Shown: positions 1 to 8,800, counted from the first letter of the stretch. The stretch: DNA of 40,267 nucleotides from an uncultured Lachnospiraceae bacterium (GCA_947564305.1 CANOBT010000035.1:1-40267); one strand, 5' to 3'. The notes: a model not told the origin generated them from the sequence alone. Made by a program: numbers and translations.

Positions 1-72
1 TGTCTTTTTGTATTTTTTTAGTCATTTTTCACAACAAAATATAATTTATCAAACACATTTCACAACCTCAGC

Positions 73-101
73 TTGTAAAACATGGCATTCTATTGTATAA
101 T
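73..101 (+). promoter_or_regulatory. Promoter of the first gene
   Basis: TTGTAA (73-78) and TATAAT (96-101) are separated by exactly 17 bases, a good vegetative promoter about 50 bases before the start codon at 155. Confidence 0.7.
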
Positions 102-154
102 ATTTAACAAGGGAGGCGGGCGTCAACACGTTTTCGGAGAAGGAGAAATATATT

Positions 155-787
155 ATGGGAAAAAGAGAGAACGCAGAAATCATTAACGAAGGGGAATGGG
201 CAAAGCAGCAATTTGAATCTAAGTTTAAAAATGAATTGGAGATGGCCGGCTTCAAGATCGTGAAGGGGTCAGGAAAATGGGGAAAAAGCGCCAAGATGGT
301 TGTCCGGGATAAAAAGGGCTTTGACCGTATGGCTTCCGGCGAAAACGGTGAGATCGGATATAGTTTTATTGCTGAATGTGTACGGCTGCTCAACCGGCAT
401 AAAGCGGTGTTAGAGCTGGAAAAACTTTACCCGAAGATGGCTGCATTGGGCTGGCACTGTGATCCGGTATTTGATATGGTAAAGTCATTCACCCTGATCA
501 TGCACGATGGAATCGAGAGGTCGGTTCCTCTCACACAGCTCAGCGTTCATAAACTGGAGGAGGAATTGGAAATCCGGGAGCGTGAAGTGAAAGTGGTAGA
601 AATTTACCCGCAAATTGCAGAACTGGACTGGGATATTGATTTTACATCGCATACGGTGCGGATGGAAGATGATAATCATGGGTATGGGATTCAGGGGAAG
701 AAATATATTGTATTTGATTATTGGAAGAAAGATGATTTTGATGAAATGATGACGCATGTCGAAAAGCTTCTGGGAATGATGGAGTAA
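155..787 (+). CDS. Hypothetical protein with internal duplication
   Basis: A 210-residue soluble, charged protein that I do not recognise. It starts at ATG 155 after a GGAG ribosome binding site and has its own promoter and a hairpin terminator, so it is probably monocistronic. There is no signal peptide or membrane segment. Two similar units are visible: about residues 84-138 (LEKLYPKMAALGW, then FTLIMHDG) and about 145-207 (VVEIYPQIAELDW, then HTVRMEDD). Each has a helix with a YPxxAxLxW motif, a short beta stretch with an acidic HD/ED turn, and a closing amphipathic helix. The N-terminal 40 residues are rich in Lys and Glu. Nothing nearby points to a role, and it may be unrelated to the salvage cluster that follows on the other strand. 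Confidence 0.75.
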   Translation: MGKRENAEIINEGEWAKQQFESKFKNELEMAGFKIVKGSGKWGKSAKMVVRDKKGFDRMASGENGEIGYSFIAECVRLLNRHKAVLELEKLYPKMAALGWHCDPVFDMVKSFTLIMHDGIERSVPLTQLSVHKLEEELEIREREVKVVEIYPQIAELDWDIDFTSHTVRMEDDNHGYGIQGKKYIVFDYWKKDDFDEMMTHVEKLLGMME

Positions 788-850
788 GCGCGATTACAAG
801 AGATTATAAAGATTCCCTGGGTAAGTCCCTGCGGATAAGATTTAAGAGTC

Positions 851-893
851 TACGCCGCTGCCTTTGCCGTATATCAGCGAAGGCAGCGGCGTA
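851..893. terminator. Bidirectional terminator hairpin
   Basis: Perfect 14-bp inverted repeat TACGCCGCTGCCTT (851-864) / AAGGCAGCGGCGTA (880-893) between the convergent first gene and mtnA. It is followed by a short T-rich stretch on the plus side. Confidence 0.75.
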
Positions 894-913
894 TCATTTT
901 CACTCCAAAACTT

Positions 914-1969
914 CTATTCTGATTTACAGGACAATACTTTTGCAATTCCTGCTTCATCCGGATTCATGACAATTCCCTTATCGGTGATGATTGCCGTAAT
1001 CAATTCATGAGGTGCAACGTCAAATGCCGGATTGTAGACCTTCACGCCCTCCGGAGCCGTGCGCTTTCCGAATCCACAAGCCACCTCTTCTGAGTCACGC
1101 TCTTCAATCGGAATATCATCCCCGGTAGCCGTATTGACATCAATTGTGGACACCGGACCTGCCACATAGAATGGTATCTTATGATGTTTTGCAAGGACTG
1201 CAACGGAATAGGTGCCGATTTTATTTGCCGCATCGCCGTTTGCCGCCACTCTGTCGCATCCCACAATAACCGCATCAATCTTTCCCTGCTTCATCAGCAT
1301 ACCTGCCATATTATCTGTAATGACCGTTACATCCACTCCTGCCTGTTGAAGCTCCCATGCTGTCAGGCGTGCGCCTTGCAAAAGCGGCCTTGTCTCGTCT
1401 GCATAGACTTTGAAGTTAATTCCTCGTTCCTTTCCCAACAGCATCGGAGCCAGGGCGGTTCCGTAATGAACTGTCGCAAGGCCGCCTGCATTGCAGTGAG
1501 TTAGAAGGGTCATGCCGTCTTTCAAAAGCGTCAGCGCATTTTCACCGATTGCAATACATGCGTTTTCTTCATATTTTTCAATGGCTTTCGCCTGCTCCTC
1601 CAAAGCCTTCTGAGTAGCTGCATTGTCATCATTTCTATGGCTTTCACCTGTTTCTTTCATCCGATCCAGCGCCCAGAACAGATTCACCGCCGTGGGTCTT
1701 GAGGTCGCCAAATATTCAATGACCTTTTGCAGCTCTGCATGGTAGCTATCCACAGACTTGTCTACATGCTCCTGCATGGCAACAGCGACTCCATACCCTG
1801 CAGCCACTCCGATTGCCGGCGCACCGCGGACACACAGCATTTTAATGGCGTCCCACATCTGCTGTGCGGTACGAATCTCCATAAACGTGACCTCCGATGG
1901 GAGTAATGTCTGATCCAAGATTTTTACATAATCGCCCATCCACTCTACTGGTTTAATTGTTTTTCCCAT
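914..1969 (-). CDS. mtnA: S-methyl-5-thioribose-1-phosphate isomerase
   Basis: Converts 5-methylthioribose-1-phosphate (and, in some bacteria, 5-deoxyribose-1-phosphate) to the ribulose-1-phosphate. The MtnA/eIF2B-like fold is full length (351 residues). Family landmarks are present: RGAPAIGVAAGYG near the N-terminus, the catalytic Cys in THCNAGGLATVHYGTA, and the catalytic Asp in VGCDRVAANGDAANKIGTY. I chose ATG 1969 because homologues start near GKTIKPVEW and a purine-rich AAAGGACAGGGA precedes it; an in-frame start at 2023 would add 18 atypical residues. It is the last gene of a minus-strand run after the nucleoside ABC transporter (gap about 100 bases). No methylthioribose kinase (mtnK) or nucleosidase (mtnN) is in the window, so its substrate is probably supplied by the deaminase and phosphorylase at 8901-11075. 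Confidence 0.93.
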   Translation of the reverse strand: MGKTIKPVEWMGDYVKILDQTLLPSEVTFMEIRTAQQMWDAIKMLCVRGAPAIGVAAGYGVAVAMQEHVDKSVDSYHAELQKVIEYLATSRPTAVNLFWALDRMKETGESHRNDDNAATQKALEEQAKAIEKYEENACIAIGENALTLLKDGMTLLTHCNAGGLATVHYGTALAPMLLGKERGINFKVYADETRPLLQGARLTAWELQQAGVDVTVITDNMAGMLMKQGKIDAVIVGCDRVAANGDAANKIGTYSVAVLAKHHKIPFYVAGPVSTIDVNTATGDDIPIEERDSEEVACGFGKRTAPEGVKVYNPAFDVAPHELITAIITDKGIVMNPDEAGIAKVLSCKSE

Positions 1970-2068
1970 ATTTGATTCCCTGTCCTTTCTTTTACTAAAA
2001 TCAGTTTCTTCTCTTATAAACATACTGGTTATTTCTATTACTGCGTAAGCTGTCCCTCAGAAATCATC

Positions 2069-2950
2069 TCATAACTTCCCAAGCCCTTCCGGAGATTTTG
2101 AATTTCTCGCAAACAAAACCAATGCGATTAAAGTCACCAGATAAGGCAGCATCTGCATCAACTGCGACGGCAAATTTAAACCGGTTAAAGAATACCGCAG
2201 CGTCTGCACGACAGCGAAGAATACGGCTGCCAAGGCGCCGCCCAGCGGAGTCCAACCGCCGAAAATGTTTGCTGCCACTCCCATATAGCCTCTGCCCGCC
2301 ACCATATCCGTCACGAACAAGTTTCCATACCCAATGGACAGATACGCACCGCCGATTGCAGATAAAATTCCGCAGACAACCATTGCACCCATTTTATATT
2401 GATTTGTATTGATTCCGCATGTCTGTAATCCCAATGGGAAGTCCCCGGTCATACGAAGCCGCAGGCCATATTTCGTCTTATAAATAAAAAACCACATTCC
2501 AACGACAAGCGCTACTGTAATCGGAACGAACCAGGAAATTCCTGCATTTCCGCCAAAAATCTTAGACAAATCGATGGATGCCATAGATATTACGGTTTCG
2601 CTTGCGCCCTCTCTTCCCCAAATCTGCTGTGTAATCATAGGCGTGATTCCTGCCGCAAAAAAGTTGATTGCCACACCTACCACTACCTGCTGACCACGCA
2701 GAATGACGGTAAATAATCCGTATACCAATCCGACCACAATTCCGCTCAGTATTGCAAGCAGAAGTCCAATCAAGGGGCTTTCTGTAAAATAGCATCCTGC
2801 CACGGCAAAAAATGCCCCAAAAATCATCATTCCTTCCACACCAAGGCAGATAACACCGGCACGCTCTGCAATCATTGCCGCCTCCGCCGCCAAAACAAGA
2901 GGAACTGCCAGATTTATTGCCAAAAAGATAAAATCAATGATAGGTCGCAT
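2069..2950 (-). CDS. Nucleoside ABC transporter permease (NupQ-like)
   Basis: Second permease of a BMP-type nucleoside importer (BPD_transp_2 family), 293 residues and strongly hydrophobic with about eight to nine membrane segments. The family signature ERAGVICLGVEGMMIFGAF lies near residues 29-47, and GYMGVAANIFGGWTPLGG near 220-240. Its ATG overlaps the TAA of the preceding permease by one base (TAATG), which suggests translational coupling. It resembles B. subtilis NupQ. Probable substrates are nucleosides; the neighbouring mtnA and mtaD suggest 5'-modified adenosines. Confidence 0.9.
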   Translation of the reverse strand: MRPIIDFIFLAINLAVPLVLAAEAAMIAERAGVICLGVEGMMIFGAFFAVAGCYFTESPLIGLLLAILSGIVVGLVYGLFTVILRGQQVVVGVAINFFAAGITPMITQQIWGREGASETVISMASIDLSKIFGGNAGISWFVPITVALVVGMWFFIYKTKYGLRLRMTGDFPLGLQTCGINTNQYKMGAMVVCGILSAIGGAYLSIGYGNLFVTDMVAGRGYMGVAANIFGGWTPLGGALAAVFFAVVQTLRYSLTGLNLPSQLMQMLPYLVTLIALVLFARNSKSPEGLGKL

Positions 2951-4014
2951 TACTTTTCGCCCCCCTTTGCTTTTTTCGTTTTCCTACGTTTTGTAAAGAC
3001 TTCAACGAGATACGGAGTCGCCACGAACAAGACAATAATCCCCTGGATAACCATAAACATCTTGCTCGAAACGCCCATCTCCCGTCCCAGTGTCAAGGAA
3101 CCTGCATTTAGAATTCCAAAAATAATAGATACTGCCACTACGGCAAATGGGTTGTAGCCTGCCAGCGCTGCAATAGCCACGCCGGTAAATCCGATATCGT
3201 TAGAAAACCCTTCCGTAAATCGGCCATATTTTCCGATAATCTCTGTGGAACCCACCAGGCCGGCGATTGCACCCGAACAGCACATCGATAAAATCATATA
3301 TTTATTGCACTGGATTCCATTTGCTAACGCTGCTTTTGGGTTGGAGCCAACACTTTGCAATTTGTAGCCAAATGTTGTATATCGGAATATAAACCAAATC
3401 AGAATTGCCACACCAAGCGCAATGAAGAGCGCCACCGTAATCTGTGTCCGGGGAATAATCCGTTTCAGTTGAGCGTTTTCCGGTATTCTGACCGTCTGAT
3501 TCAGCGCGGCATCCGGGTCTTTCAAAGGGGAAGCCGCCAGATATGAGGTAAATAAAATGGCAATATAGTTCAACATCAACGCTACCACCACTTCGTTGGT
3601 TCCCCATTTCGCTTTCAATATTCCTACAATGCCGCCCCACGCCATTCCACCGAGCATGGATACTACCAATACAAGAAGCAGCATCAAAAACCGATTGGAG
3701 ATCGGCAGAAAAAGCGCGCATACGGTGCCAAGCATCCCGCCGATATATAACTGTCCTTCTACACCCAGATTCAAAATTCCTGCTTTTCCAGCAATCGAGA
3801 CTGCCAGTCCTGCAAGCATCAAAGGGATACTATTTGCCAGTGCATTGCCCATAGTACTTGTAGTCTTGAACGTCCCCAGAAGAATTAATTGATACGCCTT
3901 GATCGGGTCATATCCCAATACCGCCAGCAAAATCCCGCTGAAAACCATCGCGGCTGCAAACGTAATCACAGGAAATACTATTTTTTTCACATTGCTTTTT
4001 ATCTTATCTTTCAT
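2950..4014 (-). CDS. Nucleoside ABC transporter permease (NupP-like)
   Basis: First permease of the BMP-type importer, 354 residues. It has a basic cytoplasmic N-terminus and about ten membrane segments, with the conserved GKAGILNLGVEGQLYIGGM loop near residues 85-105 and FTGVAIAALAGYNPF near 280. The C-terminus is a basic tail (KRRKTKKAKGGEK). It overlaps the ATPase gene by ATGA and the next permease by one base, so the three genes are translated as a unit. Similar to B. subtilis NupP. Confidence 0.9.
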   Translation of the reverse strand: MKDKIKSNVKKIVFPVITFAAAMVFSGILLAVLGYDPIKAYQLILLGTFKTTSTMGNALANSIPLMLAGLAVSIAGKAGILNLGVEGQLYIGGMLGTVCALFLPISNRFLMLLLVLVVSMLGGMAWGGIVGILKAKWGTNEVVVALMLNYIAILFTSYLAASPLKDPDAALNQTVRIPENAQLKRIIPRTQITVALFIALGVAILIWFIFRYTTFGYKLQSVGSNPKAALANGIQCNKYMILSMCCSGAIAGLVGSTEIIGKYGRFTEGFSNDIGFTGVAIAALAGYNPFAVVAVSIIFGILNAGSLTLGREMGVSSKMFMVIQGIIVLFVATPYLVEVFTKRRKTKKAKGGEK

Positions 4015-5552
4015 TTTGCCGTATCCTCCTCATTCACAGTCTGCGCCGCAGAGGAATTTTCTAAATGTTTGCCTGCCATCAAAAGTCCCAGGCTTTCTCT
4101 CGTAAAGGAAGCGTTCACGTCCTCCGCCATGACTTCCCCGTCATACAGCACCAAGATTTTGTCACTGAGCTCTGTAATCTCACTCAGCTCCGCACTGATC
4201 AGAATGATAGCGTTCCCCTTATCCCGCTCCTTTAACAAGGTGGTATGTACGAACTCAATCGCCCCAATATCCAGTCCGCGTGTAGGCTGTCCTGCAATAA
4301 TTAACTTGGGCTCCTGGCTGATCTCCCGGCTTAAAACCATTTTCTGCTGATTTCCTCCGGAAAGATTGCGAATCCGCTCCATAGCGCCGGATGTACGCAC
4401 ATCATATGCCTCAATGCACTCTTCTGTATATTTGCTTAATTTCTTATTCCGAATCAGGCCATGAGACTGAAATTCTTCTCTGCTGTGATTTCCCAGTAAA
4501 TAGTTGAACGTCAATGTTTGTTCATCCATTACAGCATATACCAAACGGTCAGAAGGAATATAAGCCAGTCCCGCCATCTTCCGTTCCAGGACTGAACTCT
4601 GAGACATATCTTGTCCCATAAATTCCAGACGGCAGCTTTTTTGTTTTAAAATTCCTACAATCAACTGTTCCAGTTCCTGCTGTCCATTGCCATCCACACC
4701 GGCAATTCCAAGTACTTCACCGGCATGTACCTCGAAAGATACCGGCTGTTTTCCTTCTTTGAGCTGCGCGTCCGATATCTTTAAAATTGTTTCTCCCGGC
4801 TCGTATTTTTTTCTCTCAAAGCCTCCGAAACGAGTTTCTTTTCCGACCATCTCATACGCCAATTTTTCTGGTGTAGAGTTCTGATTCGCCGTCTCATATA
4901 CGACTTTCCCTCGACGAAGTACGGTAATCTGATCTCCAATCTTTAAAGTTTCATTTAACTTATGCGAAATAAACAGAATCGTCTTACCGTCCTTCTTTAA
5001 TCCCAAAATAATATCCATCAGATGATCTGCTTCCTGTGGTGTCAGCACTGCGGTCGGTTCGTCAAATATAATCAAATCCGCGCCTCGGTAAAGCACCTTC
5101 AAAATCTCTACCTTCTGCTTGGTTCCCACCGACAGGTCACGGATACGATCATCCAGATTTACCTGAAACTGATACTGATCAATAATCTGCTGAAGAAATC
5201 TGCGTTGTTCTCCGGTTTTCAGAACCATTCCGCATTTTTCCTCTCCTACAATGATATTTTCTAACACCGTATTTTGATTAAAAAGCATAAAGTGCTGATG
5301 CACCATTCCAATCCTATACTTCATTGCATCCTTTGGATTGTCAATCTTTGCTTTTTCTCCGTTGACGAATATCTCTCCCTCTTCGGGTTTATAAAGCCCG
5401 CTGATCACATTCATCAGCGTCGTTTTTCCGCATCCGTTTTCTCCTAAAATACAGTGGATGGAGCCTTTTTTTACTGTCAGGCTAATATCATTATTCGCTG
5501 CAATTTTCCCAAATATTTTTGTAATATGACTAAGCTGAAGAGCTGTTTCCAT
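4011..5552 (-). CDS. Nucleoside ABC transporter ATPase (NupO-like, duplicated)
   Basis: A 513-residue protein with two ABC ATPase domains, as in the ribose and nucleoside importers. The first has Walker A GENGCGKTT, the degenerate signature LSVGTKQKVEIL and Walker B LIIFDEPTAVL. The second keeps LSGGNQQKMVLSREI and a partly degenerate LIIAGQPTRGLD. The ATG at 5552 follows AAAGGAGATACC, an excellent ribosome binding site; the longer frame from 5597 would add 15 residues without support. It powers uptake with the two downstream permeases and the BMP lipoprotein encoded upstream. Confidence 0.92.
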   Translation of the reverse strand: METALQLSHITKIFGKIAANNDISLTVKKGSIHCILGENGCGKTTLMNVISGLYKPEEGEIFVNGEKAKIDNPKDAMKYRIGMVHQHFMLFNQNTVLENIIVGEEKCGMVLKTGEQRRFLQQIIDQYQFQVNLDDRIRDLSVGTKQKVEILKVLYRGADLIIFDEPTAVLTPQEADHLMDIILGLKKDGKTILFISHKLNETLKIGDQITVLRRGKVVYETANQNSTPEKLAYEMVGKETRFGGFERKKYEPGETILKISDAQLKEGKQPVSFEVHAGEVLGIAGVDGNGQQELEQLIVGILKQKSCRLEFMGQDMSQSSVLERKMAGLAYIPSDRLVYAVMDEQTLTFNYLLGNHSREEFQSHGLIRNKKLSKYTEECIEAYDVRTSGAMERIRNLSGGNQQKMVLSREISQEPKLIIAGQPTRGLDIGAIEFVHTTLLKERDKGNAIILISAELSEITELSDKILVLYDGEVMAEDVNASFTRESLGLLMAGKHLENSSAAQTVNEEDTAK

Positions 5553-5638
5553 GGTATCTCCTTTGCTGGTAAACCTTTCGGAATCACAAGAAAACATGAA
5601 ATGCCAATTATTTCCTCATACTTCCTGTTTATGAAAGA

Positions 5639-5667
5639 AGAAGGCACAATACTACACAGTGCCTTCT
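5639..5667 (-). terminator. Attenuating hairpin after the binding-protein gene
   Basis: Perfect 9-bp inverted repeat AGAAGGCAC / GTGCCTTCT, followed on the minus strand by a short pyrimidine-rich stretch. It lies between the binding-protein gene and the ATPase gene. Such partial terminators commonly leave the binding protein in excess over the membrane subunits; that role is inferred here. Confidence 0.5.
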
Positions 5668-5689
5668 CACAAGTGTCAAACCAAACTCT

Positions 5690-6838
5690 TTACTTCTTTG
5701 TATAAGACGCAGAGAATCCGTCAATGTCCGCAACCTTGCTGGGCACCTCGATATCTCCATTGATAATCATTTCTTTGATTTCCTCCATCGTATCTTTTAC
5801 AGTCTGCGGCACCTCTACATTGCTGTCGTCAAATGTATAGCTTACTCCGCCTTCCTTCAATCCCATAGACATTACTTCTCCGCCTTTGAAATTACCATTT
5901 AACGCATCTTCAATTGCAGTATAAACAAACTCATCCACCATTTTCAATGTACTCATACCAATGACGTCCGGATTCAAATAATTCTGATTATCATCCAGAC
6001 CAATTGCCATAAACTGGTTATCCTCTGCAGTCTTGAATACACCAAGTCCCGCGCCTGCCGCCACATGATAAATAATATCCGCGCCATTGTTATACATGGT
6101 CTCTGCAATCGCCTGTGCCGCTGCGGTGTCGGAGAAATCGCCTACATAGTCCACCATAACTTCCACTTCCGGGTCAATGAATTTTGCTCCGCAGGTATAG
6201 CCTGCCACATGACGATTTGGAACATCCGCATCCAAAGCCGGTACGATTCCGATCACCTTCTTGTCATCATTCAGAAGCGGATTTGTCTCCTGCTGCATCA
6301 ATGCCGCAAAGCAGCCTGCGAGAAATGCGGACTCATTTTCTCTTGCAATATAAGATTCTACGTTATCCTGACCTGCATCTGTATCAATCAATGCATAATT
6401 CTGGTCTGGGTAGTTCGGAGCTACTGCTGCAATCGCATCCAATGGTTCATAGGTCAATCCGATAATCAAATCGTAATCTCCCTCTGCTGACATTTCTTCA
6501 AATGCCTGTTCTGTGTCAGACAAGCTGGTAGGCTCAACTTCAACCAGTTGAATACCGAGTTCCTCCTCGGCTCTCTTTGCCCCCTTATACGCGGAATCAT
6601 TAAAGGACAAGTCTCCTTTTCCGGTTACCGTATAGATAATCGCAACTTTTCCGCCTTTGCCTGCGTCTCCGCCGGTATCTGCGGTGCTGTCTGTATCGCC
6701 TGCGTCATCTGCGCCGTCTGCTTCTTTCGCGCTGCCTGTGTCACCTGAACCGGAACCACCGCCGCATGCTGTCATTCCCAATACCATCGCGCCAGCCAGC
6801 GCTGCTGCCAGCCATTTTCTCCATAGCTTCTTTCTCAT
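5690..6838 (-). CDS. BMP-family nucleoside-binding lipoprotein
   Basis: Substrate-binding protein of the nucleoside ABC importer, 382 residues. It has a basic signal peptide with lipobox LGMTAC (lipidated Cys25). An acidic Gly/Ser/Asp linker runs to about residue 62, then comes the BMP/PnrA domain starting KVAIIYTVTGKGDLSFNDSA. The ligand-pocket region includes DLIIGLTYEP, ALIDTDAG and HVAAGAGLGVFK. ATG 6838 follows GAGAGGAAA. A 146-base AT-rich gap with operator-like repeats separates it from the cupin gene, suggesting its own promoter. The family binds purine nucleosides; preference for methylthio- or deoxyadenosine is inferred only from the neighbours. Confidence 0.92.
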   Translation of the reverse strand: MRKKLWRKWLAAALAGAMVLGMTACGGGSGSGDTGSAKEADGADDAGDTDSTADTGGDAGKGGKVAIIYTVTGKGDLSFNDSAYKGAKRAEEELGIQLVEVEPTSLSDTEQAFEEMSAEGDYDLIIGLTYEPLDAIAAVAPNYPDQNYALIDTDAGQDNVESYIARENESAFLAGCFAALMQQETNPLLNDDKKVIGIVPALDADVPNRHVAGYTCGAKFIDPEVEVMVDYVGDFSDTAAAQAIAETMYNNGADIIYHVAAGAGLGVFKTAEDNQFMAIGLDDNQNYLNPDVIGMSTLKMVDEFVYTAIEDALNGNFKGGEVMSMGLKEGGVSYTFDDSNVEVPQTVKDTMEEIKEMIINGDIEVPSKVADIDGFSASYTKK

Positions 6839-6931
6839 AAAAATTTCCTCTCTTTCTTAACGTTCACTACTTTCTGCTTTTTGTTTTTGCTTGATATCAC
6901 TTTTTAAAAGCAGATTTTTTCATTGCTTTGA

Positions 6932-6984
6932 ATTGTATGCTGCTTTTTTGCTTATTTGTGTTGATTTTTGACGTTTTTTGTGAC
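6932..6984 (-). promoter_or_regulatory. Possible promoter -10 and DeoR-type operator before the binding-protein gene
   Basis: On the minus strand a TACAAT -10 lies at 6932-6937, but the -35 is poor. Just upstream, read on the plus strand at 6959-6984, are TGTTGATTTT, TGACGTTTTT and TGTGAC, three 10-base-spaced variants of the decamer repeated at 8771-8800. Placement against the -35 region matches that at the mtaD promoter. Confidence 0.4.
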
Positions 6985-7500
6985 TTAATATGCAGTAACC
7001 TCTCCTGTCAATGCCTCGATATACTCGGCAGCCTCCGGAAACTGTTTTTTTAGCTCCGATGCATTCCCGTGTTCATAACAGCCCGGCGAAAAGCAGGGAC
7101 ACATCATGGTTGACATCAGAGCCCATCTTCCGCCGGGTTTTACCCGCGAGCCCTGCCAGGAGCCTTCCGCCACCACATACTGCGGGCGCTCTCCCTGTCT
7201 CAGACTATCTCCAAGTACTACAATCTCTGTCGTACCATCCGCTTTCAGCTCGCACAGTTCCACCGGGTCCCCCATATAAAAATGATAGACCTCTTCACTG
7301 GTCAATCTGTGCATATGCGAAAATGAATTCGCCGTCAAAAAATAATAAATAGCCTGTGTATACGGCACATCTCCATCTTTTCGGCTGCTGAACCAGGTCT
7401 GCCTAAACATGCCGCCTTCTCCTTCTAAAGGTACCAGGCCAAGAAGTTCAATCACTTCCTCCGCTGTCATATCCTCGGTCAGTTTTTTGTTTTCCTTCAT
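6985..7500 (-). CDS. Cupin_5 (DUF985) family protein
   Basis: A 171-residue single-domain cupin. The N-terminus, LTAEEVIELLGLVPLEGEGG-like, is typical of DUF985. The cupin strands include TQAIYYFLTANSFSHMHRL and EEVYHFYMGDPVELCEL, and the second half has GSWQGSRVKPGGRWALMSTMMCPCFSPGCYEHG. Metal or ligand residues may be His in SHMHR and the Cys/His-rich CPCFSPGCYEH, but the biochemical function of the family is not firmly known. ATG 7500 lies 85 bases after the oxidoreductase stop, so the two are probably co-transcribed. Members are often annotated as sugar-nucleotide-like epimerases or isomerases, which I would not transfer here. Confidence 0.85.
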   Translation of the reverse strand: MKENKKLTEDMTAEEVIELLGLVPLEGEGGMFRQTWFSSRKDGDVPYTQAIYYFLTANSFSHMHRLTSEEVYHFYMGDPVELCELKADGTTEIVVLGDSLRQGERPQYVVAEGSWQGSRVKPGGRWALMSTMMCPCFSPGCYEHGNASELKKQFPEAAEYIEALTGEVTAY

Positions 7501-7587
7501 ATGCGTCCTTTCATTTTCCTATGCTTTTCTTTCTCATTCAGGACTTTCATTCATCAGAAAATCTTACAATTTCCTTCCGTCTCCCGC

Positions 7588-8670
7588 CTACTCGCTGTTA
7601 CAGCCAGCCTTTACCCACTTAGCATCCTGCATGGCGCTCTCATAAACCGCACAGCAGATTCCGCAAACGTCTGCTCCTTCACGAAAGTTCGGGTAATCCC
7701 CCTCTTTCCTGCCGCTGCGCACTGCTGCATAAAAGGAGCGCATCAACGTTGTAAAGGTATCTGAAAATCCATTTCCAAAGGCGAACACTTCCCGACGGAT
7801 TCCCTCGCCTTTTTTCGCAATCTGGAGAACATTATTCTCCTCTTCATTCCACCACAGGCTGCCATTCTCGCAGGTAATCTCCAGACTCAGGTAATTCCCT
7901 CTGCCGGGAGACACTCCGGATAAAACCAGACTCCCAATGGCTCCATCTGCATAGCGGAGACTGATGATGGCCGCATCCTCAGATTCCACATGAATCTTCT
8001 CGCCTTCTACCTGAGAATCTGTTGGGTATGTAAAGCCGTCTTTTAGGATACGCTCCGGGTGGAACTTTCCAAACTGTGCGGATACAGACTCCACTTTCTG
8101 TCCGGAAATATACTGAACGATATCCAGCCAATGTGTGCCTGTTTCCGTCACCGTGCGCATACGACCTGCAGTCTTCGGGTTGTACCGCCAATCCAACGGG
8201 GCCGGAAATGCCGCAAATTCCTGCAGATAGCTTCCGTGAATCAGAACCGGACGCCCAAGCTCTCCTGACACCATAATCTCCCGCGCACGCTGACAGGCCA
8301 TATGGTAACGGACATTGAGCATCAAGGCACAAACTTTATCTGTAGCCTGGTCCAGTTTCACAAGCTCTTCTGCCTCCTTCGCATCTAAGCACAGCGGCTT
8401 CTCACAAACCACATGCTTGCCGGCCATGAGCACACGGCGAATCAGATCCCCATGCGTGGTCGGCGGTGTACAGATATGGACGCTGTCAATGTCATCTTCA
8501 AGTGCAAGTGCAACGTCCTCACCCCACTTTGGTATTCCCCATTTTTCCGCAAATGCAGCCGCTTCTGCCTCCACCAGGCACACTACCACGGCAATCTCCA
8601 CACCACATGCACGAATCGCTTCCGCATGCACGTCTCCTGCAAATCCTGCCCCGATAATTGCTGCTCTCAA
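7588..8670 (-). CDS. Gfo/Idh/MocA family NAD(P)-dependent oxidoreductase
   Basis: A 360-residue enzyme with an N-terminal Rossmann fold (AAIIGAGFAGDVHAEAI at the start, HICTPPTTHGDLI near 70-82) and the EKPLCLDAKEAEEL motif whose Lys is the usual catalytic or cofactor-contacting residue. The C-terminal alpha/beta domain has TETGTHWLDIVQYI, giving the typical GxHxxD-like motif. The start is TTG at 8670, preceded by GGAGG; no ATG fits as well. It is the first gene after the divergent promoter region shared with mtaD. The family oxidises sugars, inositols and nucleotide sugars; the substrate is not readable. Context suggests a nucleoside or pentose derivative. Confidence 0.88.
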   Translation of the reverse strand: MRAAIIGAGFAGDVHAEAIRACGVEIAVVVCLVEAEAAAFAEKWGIPKWGEDVALALEDDIDSVHICTPPTTHGDLIRRVLMAGKHVVCEKPLCLDAKEAEELVKLDQATDKVCALMLNVRYHMACQRAREIMVSGELGRPVLIHGSYLQEFAAFPAPLDWRYNPKTAGRMRTVTETGTHWLDIVQYISGQKVESVSAQFGKFHPERILKDGFTYPTDSQVEGEKIHVESEDAAIISLRYADGAIGSLVLSGVSPGRGNYLSLEITCENGSLWWNEEENNVLQIAKKGEGIRREVFAFGNGFSDTFTTLMRSFYAAVRSGRKEGDYPNFREGADVCGICCAVYESAMQDAKWVKAGCNSE

Positions 8671-8737
8671 TTAGCACCACCTCCATAAGAATTAACATTT
8701 CTTCATAAATATAAAATCAGTAGGTTTCGATATCCCT

Positions 8738-8767
8738 ATGCTAACATATTTATACCGAACCTGTCAA
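8738..8767 (-). promoter_or_regulatory. Promoter of the oxidoreductase gene
   Basis: Minus-strand TTGACA at 8762-8767 and a weak -10 TAGCAT at 8738-8743 with an 18-base spacer. It lies back to back with the mtaD promoter, with the decamer repeats between them. Confidence 0.5.
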
Positions 8768-8770
8768 TAA

Positions 8771-8800
8771 TTTTGTTGATTTTTGTTGATTTTTGTTGAT
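8771..8800. promoter_or_regulatory. Three tandem decamers, candidate DeoR operator
   Basis: TTTTGTTGAT is repeated three times without a gap, one helical turn apart. The second and third copies overlap the -35 box of the mtaD promoter and the first abuts the -35 of the divergent promoter. DeoR-family repressors often bind short direct repeats, and a DeoR gene ends the mtaD operon. Confidence 0.6.

Noticed and set aside
1970..2068. Possible SAM-related riboswitch before mtnA
   Set aside because: No conserved aptamer segment or terminator is visible in the short gap; mtnA lies downstream of the transporter genes.
3889..4350. 153-residue plus-strand frame opposite the permease/ATPase overlap
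   Set aside because: It crosses two coupled transporter genes on the other strand and has no coding signals of its own.
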